Below are positions 29,255 to 38,180 of a stretch of DNA of 64,000 nt, in pieces. The notes beneath the pieces are model-generated. The model saw nothing but the letters and a program-made list of their open reading frames with translations. It did not search any database and was not told the origin of the DNA. Within the stretch, counting starts at the first letter, position 1. Each line of letters opens with the position of its first letter. Made by a program: the position numbers and the translations under genes. Origin of the DNA: CAZLMG01 sp964560765 (GTDB taxonomy: Bacteria > Bdellovibrionota_B > Oligoflexia > Oligoflexales > CAZLMG01); the NCBI GenBank assembly GCA_964560765.1, contig CAZLMG010000015.1, positions 38,085-102,084 on the forward strand. The letters run 5' to 3'.

Positions 29255-29632
29255 TTGTCCTGGACGATTTGGATCATTATCGGCGCCTTGAATGGCGCCG
29301 TTGCTGTTGCGGCAGGTGCGTTTGCCGCCCATGCCTTGCGCGCACGGGTCGAGCTTGATCTCTTGCAGGTCTTTCAAACCGGTGCCACCTATCACATGTA
29401 TCACGCTTTGGCCTTACTGGCCCTCGGGGCAGTCATGGCCCGCATCGATAGTACGTCGTTGCATGTGGCCGGCGTCGCCTTTTTCATCGGCATTTTGGTC
29501 TTTTCCGGCAGCCTGTACACGCTCGTCCTGACTGGCGAGCGCTGGTGGGGCATGGTAACTCCCTTCGGCGGCGCCGCTCTCATCGTGGGCTGGCTCGCCT
29601 TCGCCTGGGGCGTCCTGCGCGCCGCGGTCTGA
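29255..29632 (+). CDS. DUF423 small integral membrane protein (YgdD-like)
   Basis: 125 residues with four membrane helices (about 6-26, 45-62, 70-90, 97-118). The family motif GAFAAHALRARVELDLLQVFQTGATYHMYHALALL is visible in pieces: AAHALR near 25-30 and QTGATYHMYHALAL near 41-54. Starts at TTG 29255, with AGGGG five bases upstream. Function of DUF423 proteins is not known. It lies 17 bases after the second pilin stop, so it is probably cotranscribed with that pilin, although the pilin-to-DUF423 link may be accidental. Confidence 0.85.
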   Translation: MSWTIWIIIGALNGAVAVAAGAFAAHALRARVELDLLQVFQTGATYHMYHALALLALGAVMARIDSTSLHVAGVAFFIGILVFSGSLYTLVLTGERWWGMVTPFGGAALIVGWLAFAWGVLRAAV

Positions 29633-30026
29633 CATCCTCCGAGCATTCGCCATCGGCGGAACATTCACCAGCGATGGAACATTCACCAGCGATGGTGCCC
29701 CGTCTAGGCTTCGAAACAATATCTCTGCGCCACGTTGCACTGGCCTAACTTTTGCCCTAATTCAAGCGTGTTTCGTGCTTCGCCGTTCTGGCAACAGTTG
29801 CGGGAGCGGCCACCAATACAGCATCGCGCCGAGATTTCTGTTGCCGAATCGTAGCTTGCCAACTGACCCGAGTCGATTTTCCGCCCGCGTTCTGCTGCTG
29901 CTATCGCGGGAACTACCCGCAATGACGGCCCAGCCGCCAAGCATGCAGTGCGGTATCCACCTTGCAGCAATGGTTTCGAATCGTATCTCGGGCTTTGTTG
30001 CCCGGCATCAACTGGAGGCATTCGAG
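29633..30026. other. Intergenic region, 394 bases, with tandem repeat
   Basis: Contains three 18-bp tandem units at 29641-29694 (see separate entry). The rest has no convincing gene. A 109-codon minus frame (29704-30033) is Arg/Ser/Cys-rich, has no ribosome site and is rejected. A T-arm-like GGTTTCGAATC near 29970 does not belong to a complete tRNA cloverleaf. The lipoprotein promoter should lie in the last 150 bases, but no clear boxes are seen. Confidence 0.5.
29641..29694. repeat. 18-bp tandem repeat, three units
   Basis: Units GAACATTCACCAGCGATG at 29659-29676 and 29677-29694 are identical; the unit at 29641-29658 (GAGCATTCGCCATCGGCG) is diverged. The block starts nine bases after the DUF423 stop. 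Being a multiple of three it keeps frame on both strands, but no supported gene covers it. Confidence 0.9.
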
Positions 30027-30863
30027 ATGGCAAGCGATCGCATCATCTTCCGAGTCGCGACTTGGTTTCTGCTAACCTTGCCAATCGTTGGCTGCAAGGG
30101 CGCAGAGTTTAGTGGAGTCGGCGGTCAACGCGATGCCGGAGGAAACAACAACGACACGACGGGACCGGGCAACGACAACTTAGGTAGCAGCAGTCTCGGG
30201 GGGCCGGGAAGTTACGGTGGTCAATCGAGTCAAAGTGGCTCTGGTATGACGGGAGATGGTTCAAACAGTGGAGACGGTACTGGTGGTGGTGGCATTCATA
30301 TCATGGACGGCAAAATCGAAGACCGATGCGACGTGCCGACAGCAGCCGAGCGCAATATGCTGAGCTTTTATGGCGAGGATTATCCCTTCAATCCACAAGA
30401 TGCAGATGATGGCTGGATTCCTGGCGATTATGATGACTTCAATTTATCCATGAATGGTGCCTTCTCCGTCGAGGGTTCCGCTTCGAACGGTGTCGGTGGG
30501 ATTCTCGGTCAGATTTTCTCACCGGGTGGTGTTGGCTCTACGAAGATCGGCTTTAAACGCCGCGGCACGTTGACGATTAACTATACTCGCGCCGATAGTA
30601 AGTGCACACACGCCTTCACCTTTAAGTTTAAGAAGTGCCCCAACTTGAACTCGTCCGATATTCCCAATTCTGGGGGAGTCCTGAATCCAGGATTCGGCAA
30701 TAGCGGCACTCTGACCCTTCAGGTCCCTTCGGACAATGTATACTTGGACATCATCCTGCGGACATCGCCAGGTTCCGGCCACTGCGCCTCATCGAATTGG
30801 GGAGGTACCCCGGCCAGGGACTTTCATGTGTTGGACCCACTGAATTCGCCCTTGAAGATCTGA
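30027..30863 (+). CDS. Lipoprotein with Gly/Ser/Asn-rich linker
   Basis: 278 residues from ATG 30027, with GGAGG eight bases upstream. The signal peptide ends in LPIVGC with lipidated Cys23. Residues 28-95 are a low-complexity Gly/Ser/Asn linker, typical of a surface-exposed stalk. The C-terminal domain (about 105-278) has an acidic block (DADDGWIPGDYDDFN) and beta strands with Cys at four positions (CTHAFTFKFKKCPN), probably disulfide-bonded. Function unknown; perhaps an outer-membrane-anchored binding protein. Two hairpins follow the gene and may end its transcript. Confidence 0.8.
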   Translation: MASDRIIFRVATWFLLTLPIVGCKGAEFSGVGGQRDAGGNNNDTTGPGNDNLGSSSLGGPGSYGGQSSQSGSGMTGDGSNSGDGTGGGGIHIMDGKIEDRCDVPTAAERNMLSFYGEDYPFNPQDADDGWIPGDYDDFNLSMNGAFSVEGSASNGVGGILGQIFSPGGVGSTKIGFKRRGTLTINYTRADSKCTHAFTFKFKKCPNLNSSDIPNSGGVLNPGFGNSGTLTLQVPSDNVYLDIILRTSPGSGHCASSNWGGTPARDFHVLDPLNSPLKI

Positions 30864-30874
30864 GAGCCACGCAT

Positions 30875-30896
30875 TTTCCTCCGACGTCGGAGGAAA
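30875..30896. terminator. 22-bp perfect palindrome, probable bidirectional terminator or operator
   Basis: TTTCCTCCGAC / GTCGGAGGAAA, 11-base arms with no spacer. It starts 12 bases after the lipoprotein stop. It lacks a long T-run, so termination strength is uncertain, but the sequence folds into a very stable stem. Confidence 0.55.
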
Positions 30897-30910
30897 TCCG
30901 AATGGGAGCA

Positions 30911-30945
30911 GACTTCCTCCTCACCTGGCGGGGGAGGCGGAAGTC
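30911..30945 (+). terminator. Second hairpin in series after the lipoprotein gene
   Basis: GACTTCC (30911-30917) pairs with GGAAGTC (30939-30945), and an inner CCTC/GGGG-rich pairing extends it. Together with the palindrome 15 bases upstream it makes a tandem hairpin block between the lipoprotein gene and ftsK. Confidence 0.45.
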
Positions 30946-31152
30946 GCCTAAGTCCTTGACATGGTGTCACCCTCTGCGCACTGCGGCGTCGAGAAAACAG
31001 TGAGCATTTCAGAAGCTTAAGTTCGAGCTATCGCTGGCCCGGCACTTGAATACACGGTCCCGCGACCTTCACCGGTTGGGTGACGTGGTCTATGCGGACT
31101 CATACGAGCGGTAGTTGTTGATTCTGATTCTTTGCTGTTGCTGGAGTGGTTC

Positions 31153-33210
31153 ATGCTCAATCTTTCGGCCATCGTCGCCAAGACGGAAAAGTTGCTACCC
31201 GAGCGCTCGTCCTGGCTAGAATCCATGGGACTTCTATTGCTAGGTCTAGGTTTTTTCCTGGGCATGGCTACCATGACCTTCGATCCGAGCGATTATCTGG
31301 CCAACGGCGATGTCCGCAGTCGCGATGTTGCCAATCTCGCCGGTCCCGTCGGTGCCGCTGTCGCCGGCTACATCCTTCGTACCTTTGGTATCGTCGGCAT
31401 TACCTGGCCAGTCGTTTCCCTGATTTGGGGTACGCTTGTCACTTTGGGTTTCATGATTGCCCCTAATATTCGTCGCGTGTTGGCTCTGATTTTCCTATCA
31501 ATCTTTGCTGCCGCCATCTCCGAAGTTCATTTCAGTACAACGCAGCTGACGCGGCCCGTATTCGGCTTTGGCGGATCCATCGGCCTGAAGCTGGGCGGCC
31601 CCCTGCGCCTGCACCTTGGCTATGGCGGATCTCTCGTAACCCTCTTTGTCTTGGCGGCCATGAGCCTAGTTCTCACCGGAAACCTGGCAGTGTCTCGCAC
31701 GGCATCCTATACGCAGATCGGAGCGCTCCGCCTTCGCGGCCTTGGAAAGTCCATCTGGCGGCGCATCATGAATCGTGGCGCCGATGCCGAAGAGATGGTG
31801 AAAGAAGCTCTGGCAGCCGCCGCTATCGCGACGCAAGTGAAGAAAGTCAAGATTCAACAAGCGAAAGATGCCGGCCAGTCCATCAAGCCGGAAGATATAT
31901 CCATCAAGACTGAGGATCTCGACCAAGAGGCTATTAAGCAGGTCAAGAAGCGCCTCAGCAAAGTTGTGGAGCAGGCGGATGCGGATGCCGAAGGTGCAGC
32001 CGGTGCCGGCGATGCCTCTGGAAAGATCGATTTCTATTACAGCGGTCCGTCGAGCAGCCGTCCAACGTCCAAGTTATTCCAGCGTTCAACGAAACGCGTC
32101 AGCCGCGCCCAGGATTTGGAGAAAATCGGTGCCAAGCTGACGGCCCAGTTGGCTGAATTCAAAATCGAAGGCAAGGTTCGCAAGATCACCGAGGGTCCAG
32201 TCGTCACGACCTTCGAATTCGAACCATCGGCTGGCACCAAGGTTTCCAAGATTACCGCAGTCGCAGATGACCTTGCGCGTATGTTGCAGGCCAAGAGCCT
32301 ACGTATTCTAGCACCGATTCCGGGCAAGCAAGTGATTGGCTTTGAAGTGCCGAATGCGGAACGCTCGATGATCGGTTTTGCTGACTTGATCGATCACGAC
32401 CACTTCCGCTCGCGCAAAGTCGAACTGCCCGTGCCGATCGGCCTCGACACCAATGGTCGCCCCATCATTGAGGACTTGGCAAAGATGCCGCACTTGCTGG
32501 TGGCGGGTTCCACGGGATCCGGTAAGTCCGTCTTCATGAACGCCCTCATCGGCGGCCTGATCTGTCGTTATGGCGCCAAGGATCTGCGTTTTATCATGAT
32601 CGATCCGAAAATGGTTGAGTTGGCCGCCTATAACCAAATTCCGCACATGGCCGCGCCGGTGGTGACCGACCCGGTGAACGATGCCAAGTCGAAATTGGAA
32701 GCCTTGGTGCAGGAAATGGAAGATCGCTTTAACAAGATGCGCATGGTGGGTGCTCGTAACCTGCAGGGCTTCAACGACGTCATCAAGAATCGCCGCAAGA
32801 GCGAGTTCCCTGAGTTTAAAGACAAGTGGCAGCCGATGCCGTTCATCGTTCTGATCATTGACGAGTTAGCTGATATGATGATGACGCTTGGTAAAGAGGC
32901 TGAGATTCCCATCACGCGCCTGGCCCAGAAGGCCCGCGCCGCCGGCATCCACCTCGTGATTGCGACCCAGCGCCCATCTGCCGAGGTTGTGACCGGTCTC
33001 ATCAAGGCCAACTTCCCGACTCGTATCGCGTTCCGCGTCTTGAGCGCGCTCGATTCACGGACGATTTTGGATCAGCAGGGTGCAGAAAAGCTCCTAGGCC
33101 AGGGGGATATGTTATTCTTGAACGCAGCTGGATGTCGACGAATCCATGGCGCATATCTTAATGATGCGGAAGTGCACGCCATGGCGAAAGAGGCCGGCAA
33201 GATAAAGTGA
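31153..33210 (+). CDS. ftsK: DNA translocase FtsK, apparently without gamma domain
   Basis: 685 residues from ATG 31153 (GGAG six bases upstream). The N-terminus has four membrane helices (about 25-45, 67-100, 110-130, 155-175). A short charged linker (about 195-300) leads to the alpha-beta motor. Walker A is AGSTGSGKSV near 450-460, Walker B is VLIIDELADMM near 573, and IATQRPS near 603 is the family block. The protein stops at ...HAMAKEAGKIK just after GAYLNDAEV, where other FtsK proteins continue with about 60-75 residues of winged-helix gamma domain, used for KOPS reading and XerCD activation. No frameshift signal was seen that would restore it. FtsK works at the division septum to pump chromosome DNA. 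Confidence 0.93.
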   Translation: MLNLSAIVAKTEKLLPERSSWLESMGLLLLGLGFFLGMATMTFDPSDYLANGDVRSRDVANLAGPVGAAVAGYILRTFGIVGITWPVVSLIWGTLVTLGFMIAPNIRRVLALIFLSIFAAAISEVHFSTTQLTRPVFGFGGSIGLKLGGPLRLHLGYGGSLVTLFVLAAMSLVLTGNLAVSRTASYTQIGALRLRGLGKSIWRRIMNRGADAEEMVKEALAAAAIATQVKKVKIQQAKDAGQSIKPEDISIKTEDLDQEAIKQVKKRLSKVVEQADADAEGAAGAGDASGKIDFYYSGPSSSRPTSKLFQRSTKRVSRAQDLEKIGAKLTAQLAEFKIEGKVRKITEGPVVTTFEFEPSAGTKVSKITAVADDLARMLQAKSLRILAPIPGKQVIGFEVPNAERSMIGFADLIDHDHFRSRKVELPVPIGLDTNGRPIIEDLAKMPHLLVAGSTGSGKSVFMNALIGGLICRYGAKDLRFIMIDPKMVELAAYNQIPHMAAPVVTDPVNDAKSKLEALVQEMEDRFNKMRMVGARNLQGFNDVIKNRRKSEFPEFKDKWQPMPFIVLIIDELADMMMTLGKEAEIPITRLAQKARAAGIHLVIATQRPSAEVVTGLIKANFPTRIAFRVLSALDSRTILDQQGAEKLLGQGDMLFLNAAGCRRIHGAYLNDAEVHAMAKEAGKIK

Positions 33211-33241
33211 ATTGTTTGCAGTTGAAGGCGGTGCGTTGACT

Positions 33242-35245
33242 ATGGCAAAGATGTTTCCAAACGTTGAAAAGACCCGCGTGGTATTTGCCAGCAGCGCCGA
33301 AGAAGCCTTTTATTTGCAGTGCACGAAAGAGTTTTCCGATGCTTGGCGCGTCTTCTATTCGGTGACCCTATCGGGCCTCGAGCATGAAGAGGGATTGCGT
33401 GACAACGAAGCCGATTTTGTGCTCTATCATCCACGCTATGGAGTGGTGGTGGTCGAAGTAAAGGGTGGCCGCATCAGTTTCGACGCGGAAAAGGGCCAGT
33501 ACTTCAGCGTCAATCGCCACGGCGAGAGTCACCCGATCAAGAATCCGTTCCAGCAGGCGCTCGTTTGGAAGAGTCGTTTCTTGCGGTTGCTTCGACGGCA
33601 GGGCATCAAAGTTCCCGTAACCCATGCCGCCTGCTTTCCCTCCGTATCAGAGGCCGACTTTCCCATGTCTGCAGGCATTGAGCCCGCCATCATTATCGGA
33701 CGCGAGAAGTTGGCGGACCTGGGCAAAGCCGTGCAAGACATGGTGCGCAAGTGTCATCCGCAGAAGTTCTTGCAATTTACTGACGTCGGCGATGAAGTTG
33801 AAAAGCTTCTGGCGGGAGCAAACTTTGCGACTCGCCTGTATATTCGAGATTACATCGATCGACATGAAAGCCAGGTGCGCGACGTCGAAAATCTGCACGA
33901 AACATTTGTCACTCCCGTTTCCGGATCGACGCGACTGGGTGTGGAAGGTGAGGCGGGTACTGGCAAAACCATGCTGGCCGTGATGATGGCGCGCAAGTTT
34001 CGTGATCAAGGTCGCAATGTTCTGGTCATGACTAGCAATCCATTTTTGAATCATTTCTTGGCCGAGACTCTTGGCGAAGGTGTGACGGTTAAGACCTACG
34101 GTGAGGTTTCTGGAGACTTTGGCATCGATCTACTGAAGCCGCCCGCCGACTACACAGGCAAAGAAGAGGACTGGGTCCAGTATGTCGGGCCCGAGCGTTT
34201 CGGTCAGGCCGTAGCCGCATCTCCCGTCCGCTTTGATGTGATCATTTGTGACGAAGCCCAAGACGTGCAGCCATTCTGGTGGGAGCCTTACGAGCGCCTT
34301 TTGCACAACGATGGCGAAAGCCGGTTCTATGTTTTCTTTGATCGTTCCCAGGGAGTCTTCGGTTCGGGCGGCTCCAATAGTTTTGTTCCCGAGGAAGTTC
34401 TGCCGATACCTGCCCCGTACTTTCCCTTGGTAAATAACTACCGTACGACCCGCGAGATCGCCGCCTTCGCTCGTGCCTTTCGCACGGGGCAGAATGTTCT
34501 GCAGAGTCACACCGCTCGCCTTGGCTACGTGCCGGAGCTGATTGTTTACAAGGATGAAGAAGACGCAAAGAGGAAGTTGGGAATGCTATTTCGCAGCCTC
34601 TTTGGCGACGAGGGCATGCGTCCGGAAGAGGTGACGTTACTTTCTGCTCGTCGCCCAGATGCCGATGAGTCCGTCTTGCGCGGATTGAATGCCATAGAAG
34701 GCATTCAACTGCACGACATGACGGCATCACGCGGCAAAGAGCGAAAGCGTCTGACAGAGGCAGGCAAGGTTTCGGTCTCGACTGTGCAAGCGTTCAAGGG
34801 TCTGGAGACGAGCGTTGGCGTGTTGTTAAATGTCAGCGAGTATAACTTGCCATTGGATCATCCGATCATGGCCAGTTTGGCATATGTAGCCTGCACTCGT
34901 GCCAAACACATGTTGTACGTCATGGTGCGCGAGGACGATCCAAAGCGGGAAGTCTTTCAGCAAGCCCTAAAGTCCGTGAAAGCTACCGGGGCCATCGTCA
35001 TCGATAATTCCGGATCCGAATATGAGTTTTGTGGCACGGTGATCCACTACAATCCCGAGCGTTTGGGATGGATTGAGGTAGATGGTGGCTCGGCGTTCGA
35101 TCAAGGCAATATCATGTTCTTTCCGCACGACGTGAAGCAGGCGTCGATCGCAACACTGCGCATCGGCGCTCGAGTGCGGTTTCGTCCGCGTTCGGAGGGG
35201 CGAGCTACGATCGCCGGTGATTTGAGGTTGGTTTCCGGCACTTAG
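33242..35245 (+). CDS. NERD nuclease-related domain, SF1 (UvrD-like) helicase and cold-shock-like domain fusion
   Basis: 667 residues. Start set to ATG 33242, though TTG 33236 has better spacing to GAAGG. Residues about 40-150 are NERD-like: NEADFVLYHPRYGVVVVEVKGG carries the Asp and Glu-x-Lys of that nuclease-like fold. The helicase has Walker A EGEAGTGKTM near 235-243, motif II CDEAQD near 336-341, NNYRTTREIA near 398-407 and TVQAFKGLE near 518. The C-terminal 598-665 (CGTVIHYNPERLGWIEV, NIMFFPHDVKQ, LRIGARVRF) looks like a cold-shock/OB nucleic-acid-binding domain. Cytoplasmic. The start lies 31 bases after ftsK, so it is probably cotranscribed. It could be a DNA repair or anti-phage helicase; the role is inferred. 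Confidence 0.86.
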   Translation: MAKMFPNVEKTRVVFASSAEEAFYLQCTKEFSDAWRVFYSVTLSGLEHEEGLRDNEADFVLYHPRYGVVVVEVKGGRISFDAEKGQYFSVNRHGESHPIKNPFQQALVWKSRFLRLLRRQGIKVPVTHAACFPSVSEADFPMSAGIEPAIIIGREKLADLGKAVQDMVRKCHPQKFLQFTDVGDEVEKLLAGANFATRLYIRDYIDRHESQVRDVENLHETFVTPVSGSTRLGVEGEAGTGKTMLAVMMARKFRDQGRNVLVMTSNPFLNHFLAETLGEGVTVKTYGEVSGDFGIDLLKPPADYTGKEEDWVQYVGPERFGQAVAASPVRFDVIICDEAQDVQPFWWEPYERLLHNDGESRFYVFFDRSQGVFGSGGSNSFVPEEVLPIPAPYFPLVNNYRTTREIAAFARAFRTGQNVLQSHTARLGYVPELIVYKDEEDAKRKLGMLFRSLFGDEGMRPEEVTLLSARRPDADESVLRGLNAIEGIQLHDMTASRGKERKRLTEAGKVSVSTVQAFKGLETSVGVLLNVSEYNLPLDHPIMASLAYVACTRAKHMLYVMVREDDPKREVFQQALKSVKATGAIVIDNSGSEYEFCGTVIHYNPERLGWIEVDGGSAFDQGNIMFFPHDVKQASIATLRIGARVRFRPRSEGRATIAGDLRLVSGT

Positions 35246-35317
35246 CCGCTCCTTGTGGTGTTAGTGCTTGCTCTGTAGTTTTTGTTGTTGCTGTTGTTCC
35301 ATGCTGTTGTTGAGTGG

Positions 35318-36823
35318 ATGTTGAAGATGCAGAAACTTTCTTTTGGCGGCGCCAAGGCGTATATCTTTATCTATTTCTCCATGCTCGTTCTTGCCTGTGG
35401 CGAGGGCGACGGGCAGCGATCGAAGCGGCCCGCATTGCCCCCCGTGCTCTCCGACACATCGCTGACTCGTCAGTACAATTTGGCCGATCCAGAGTGTATC
35501 GCTGGCAGCAAAACTCCGGCGGTCGGTTCGGCGCAAGTTTGGAAGATGAGCGCGGGTGAAGTTCGGGCGGTGGAGTTCTCGACCATTCAGTGGCTCGCGG
35601 GTCCTGTCTTGGCAGGCGGCACAGTGCAGCAAACTTTTTTTGACTTTCATCAGCAAAGCCAATGTGAGTACGTTGACGGCGAACTGAACTGTAATGGAAC
35701 GGCGCGGGTGGTCAACTCCAAGCGTTCGTTGCGTATCTGCAATCCCGAGGGGCGATATCCTCGTGAGTCCATTGAAGGTGTGGCATTGAATGCCATGTCG
35801 AGCTTGAATGAGGCGCACGAATTCTACCGGTCTTTAACCACCGTGGCACGGGAACTGCCGGCAGCGAATCTATTAGTGCTGCCGAAAGTGGAAAAGGTCA
35901 TCAAGATGTCGGGCAGCGATGGCGTTCAGCAAAGCAAGTCCCTTGTTGAAAGTGATAACCTGGCCTACACACCAAGCTTTGAGGGCCGTCCGACCTTTAT
36001 CGTTTACCCGATGGGAAAATTGTCCGAGGCGCTGAAAATCTGGCAAGGGTTCAATCTTTGGGAGTCGCCTTGGGTGTTGGCGCATGAATTCGGTCATCAC
36101 GTGTTTCGCAACCATACGGGCCTGACGCGCACAAATTTTGATACTGCGCTAGATTGGCAAGAGATCTACCCACCGATTATCCCGACTGTTTCTGGAGACG
36201 GAAGTGGTGAGCAGGCTGATCTACCTAGCGTTGAGCGCCTGAGCCTCGTCACCAATTCCGCAGAAGATGCCAAGCGTCGCTGGGCATCTGTGAATGAAGG
36301 ATTCGCCGATCTCTTTGCCTTTTATGCGGGTGGTGCGCGAATATCAGAGGCTCGCTATTTAGACTGTTTTCGTGCCAGCCGTGATGTGCTGTCTGCAAAC
36401 TTTACCGATGGTAGCTTGAAACGATTGAGCGCGGAAAATTTGGCCGTGTTTCACGGCAAGAAAGTGCCCCCGGCCGCGATCAACGGCTGCGATAGCGCAA
36501 ACTTTCGGGATGTGCACACTGTTGGCGCCGTTGTCGCTTTTGGTCTAAACGCGCTCTTTGTGGAGGCACTGCGCACGTCAAGTGTCGATCCAAGCGATGC
36601 CAGTGCTCTGGCGAATCTATTGCTATCCTATGCGAACGCACTCGCCGAATTGGTTGAGCGGGGGGATGCTGCTAGCGCAGAGTTTTCCGAGATCCTAGCT
36701 CCCGCCTTGACGGTGGCGGCCGTTCAGGGAAAATTGACCAGCCGCCAGTGCGTTCTTCTACGCCAAGTATTTACCAATGAGGCAGAGGCGATGCTGCAAG
36801 ACGCTGGCTTGACCTGTCGCTAA
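35318..36823 (+). CDS. Lipoprotein with HExxH zinc-metallopeptidase motif
   Basis: 501 residues from ATG 35318; ATG 35327 is also possible. The signal peptide ends SMLVLACGEG, lipidated Cys near 27. Residues 60-200 form an N-terminal domain with Cys pairs. The active site is His256-Glu-Phe-Gly-His260 in VLAHEFGHHVFRNHTG, and Glu327 in VNEGFADLFAF is a good third ligand (HExxH...E, gluzincin-like spacing of 66 residues). The C-terminal 330-500 is helical with Cys near the end. Anchored to a membrane and probably facing the periplasm or cell surface. Substrate unknown. It sits 72 bases after the helicase gene. Confidence 0.82.
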   Translation: MLKMQKLSFGGAKAYIFIYFSMLVLACGEGDGQRSKRPALPPVLSDTSLTRQYNLADPECIAGSKTPAVGSAQVWKMSAGEVRAVEFSTIQWLAGPVLAGGTVQQTFFDFHQQSQCEYVDGELNCNGTARVVNSKRSLRICNPEGRYPRESIEGVALNAMSSLNEAHEFYRSLTTVARELPAANLLVLPKVEKVIKMSGSDGVQQSKSLVESDNLAYTPSFEGRPTFIVYPMGKLSEALKIWQGFNLWESPWVLAHEFGHHVFRNHTGLTRTNFDTALDWQEIYPPIIPTVSGDGSGEQADLPSVERLSLVTNSAEDAKRRWASVNEGFADLFAFYAGGARISEARYLDCFRASRDVLSANFTDGSLKRLSAENLAVFHGKKVPPAAINGCDSANFRDVHTVGAVVAFGLNALFVEALRTSSVDPSDASALANLLLSYANALAELVERGDAASAEFSEILAPALTVAAVQGKLTSRQCVLLRQVFTNEAEAMLQDAGLTCR

Positions 36824-36856
36824 GCTCGAGTAGCAGGGGACGTCAAAATTCAGCAG

Positions 36857-36865
36857 TGATATAAT
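36857..36865 (+). promoter_or_regulatory. Extended -10 promoter of the alpha/beta hydrolase gene
   Basis: TGATATAAT: a perfect TATAAT (36860-36865) with the TG of an extended -10 one base before. No good -35 is present, as is usual for such promoters. It lies 43 bases before the ATG at 36908. Confidence 0.6.
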
Positions 36866-36907
36866 GCCTCCGTTCATCTGCGAAATTGGTTGGTAACGGA
36901 GCATCGC

Positions 36908-37999
36908 ATGCGTCTGAGATCTTATCGCCGCACACCACAGCGATTCTTGCTTGGCACAATCCTGGCTGGTCTCGCCCTGCTTGTCATTTTACTCTGCGCC
37001 CGTTGGGCCGGTCAGTGGTTGGTCCAGCGCGATATCAAAATCACTAGCCCGGCTGGAATCGATCGGGAAATGACGGTGAGCATTAACGGTCATCCCATGT
37101 GGTTTTCTTTGCGTGGCGAAGACATGGGCAAGCCTTTGTTGCTCATGGTGCACGGCGGTCCAGGTATTCCTTTGGCGTTGTCGGCAACTCTGCCGTACTC
37201 GCGTCTCCTGGAAAAGGATTTTGTGGTGGTGCACTGGGATCAGCGGCAAGCAGGTAATTCCTTTCAAGTTTCTGGCAGCGACAAGGCGATCAGTATTGAA
37301 CAGCAGGTTGCCGATTTGGATTCCGTCACTCAAATGCTTCTAAGCACCTTTGGGCGTCGGAAACTGTATATCATGGGCCACTCGTGGGGCTCGGTGGCAT
37401 CTTTACTCGGAGCGCAACGCTTTCCCCAGCGCATTGCTGCCTACATTTCCACCTGCCAAGTGGTGAATATGGAGCGGAACGAAGAGTTGTCGCATCGGTT
37501 TCTGGTCGAGACCGCGAAGCAGCGGGGGGATACCTGGATAAGCAACCGGTTGGCTGAGTTGGGTGCGCCCCCTTACGGCTTCAACCTATCGACTGCCATG
37601 CAACAGAAGGCGATGCTCTTTCACTACCGTGGCTTGCTTTGGCAGCCTACCGCCGGACTCGAGCGCGTTGCCGTCGCCTTTTGGAGCCCTTTCTATGACC
37701 TCTTGGGGCTGTTCAACGTGGCGCGCGGATCACTGCAGACGATTCAAGCGTTAATGCCCGAGTTTATCTCGGTGAAGTTCGACAGAACTGTTCGCGAGTT
37801 GAAGGTTCCCGTCGCTTTTGTGCTGGGGCGACACGACTACATGACTCCTTCGGCGTTGGCGGCCGAGCTTTACGCCAAAGTGAAGGCACCGCATAAGGAG
37901 ATTCACTGGTTTGAGGAGGCTGCGCACTTTCCCTACTATGCCGATCCGGAGCGTTTCGCGACCATCGTGCGCAGTATGGCGCAGCGGTTTCAGCCCTGA
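36908..37999 (+). CDS. Membrane-anchored alpha/beta-hydrolase (proline iminopeptidase-like)
   Basis: 363 residues from ATG 36908, with GGAG six bases upstream. An N-terminal membrane segment (about 12-38) anchors it, and the hydrolase core lies outside. The oxyanion block LLLMVHGGPG is near 80-89, the nucleophile Ser is in YIMGHSWGSVAS near 157, the Asp is in LGRHDYMTP near 310 and the His in EEAAHFPYY near 338. The HGGPG plus GHSWG pattern fits proline iminopeptidase/S33 relatives. An alternative start at 36890 lacks a ribosome site. Substrate not known. Confidence 0.85.
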   Translation: MRLRSYRRTPQRFLLGTILAGLALLVILLCARWAGQWLVQRDIKITSPAGIDREMTVSINGHPMWFSLRGEDMGKPLLLMVHGGPGIPLALSATLPYSRLLEKDFVVVHWDQRQAGNSFQVSGSDKAISIEQQVADLDSVTQMLLSTFGRRKLYIMGHSWGSVASLLGAQRFPQRIAAYISTCQVVNMERNEELSHRFLVETAKQRGDTWISNRLAELGAPPYGFNLSTAMQQKAMLFHYRGLLWQPTAGLERVAVAFWSPFYDLLGLFNVARGSLQTIQALMPEFISVKFDRTVRELKVPVAFVLGRHDYMTPSALAAELYAKVKAPHKEIHWFEEAAHFPYYADPERFATIVRSMAQRFQP

Positions 38000-38153
38000 A
38001 ACCGTTCGATGTCCCGTCCTTTATGACTAGGTAGCTCGCCAAGACAAATCGTAAACAACAGCAATTACAGACAGTTATTTGAGTCATGAGGAAATCGAAC
38101 GCCCTGTTCAATCTTTCTTGTCTTGGAATCGAGAAAGCATTATCTCTCAGTTC

Positions 38154-38168
38154 AACGGTAAAACCGTT
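38154..38168. promoter_or_regulatory. Inverted repeat upstream of the TIGR02147 regulator
   Basis: AACGGT-AAA-ACCGTT, six-base arms and a 3-base spacer, ending 12 bases before the ATG at 38181. Position and symmetry suit a repressor operator or a translation-blocking hairpin, for example autoregulation by the gene it precedes. Confidence 0.4.
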
Positions 38169-38180
38169 CGCTGTTGTTAG

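Noticed and set aside
29960..29985. tRNA T-arm-like GGTTTCGAATC
   Set aside because: No anticodon arm or acceptor stem can be drawn around it.
29704..30033. 109-codon minus-strand frame
   Set aside because: No ribosome site, no signal peptide, low-quality composition, and it overlaps the promoter region and the start of the plus-strand lipoprotein gene.
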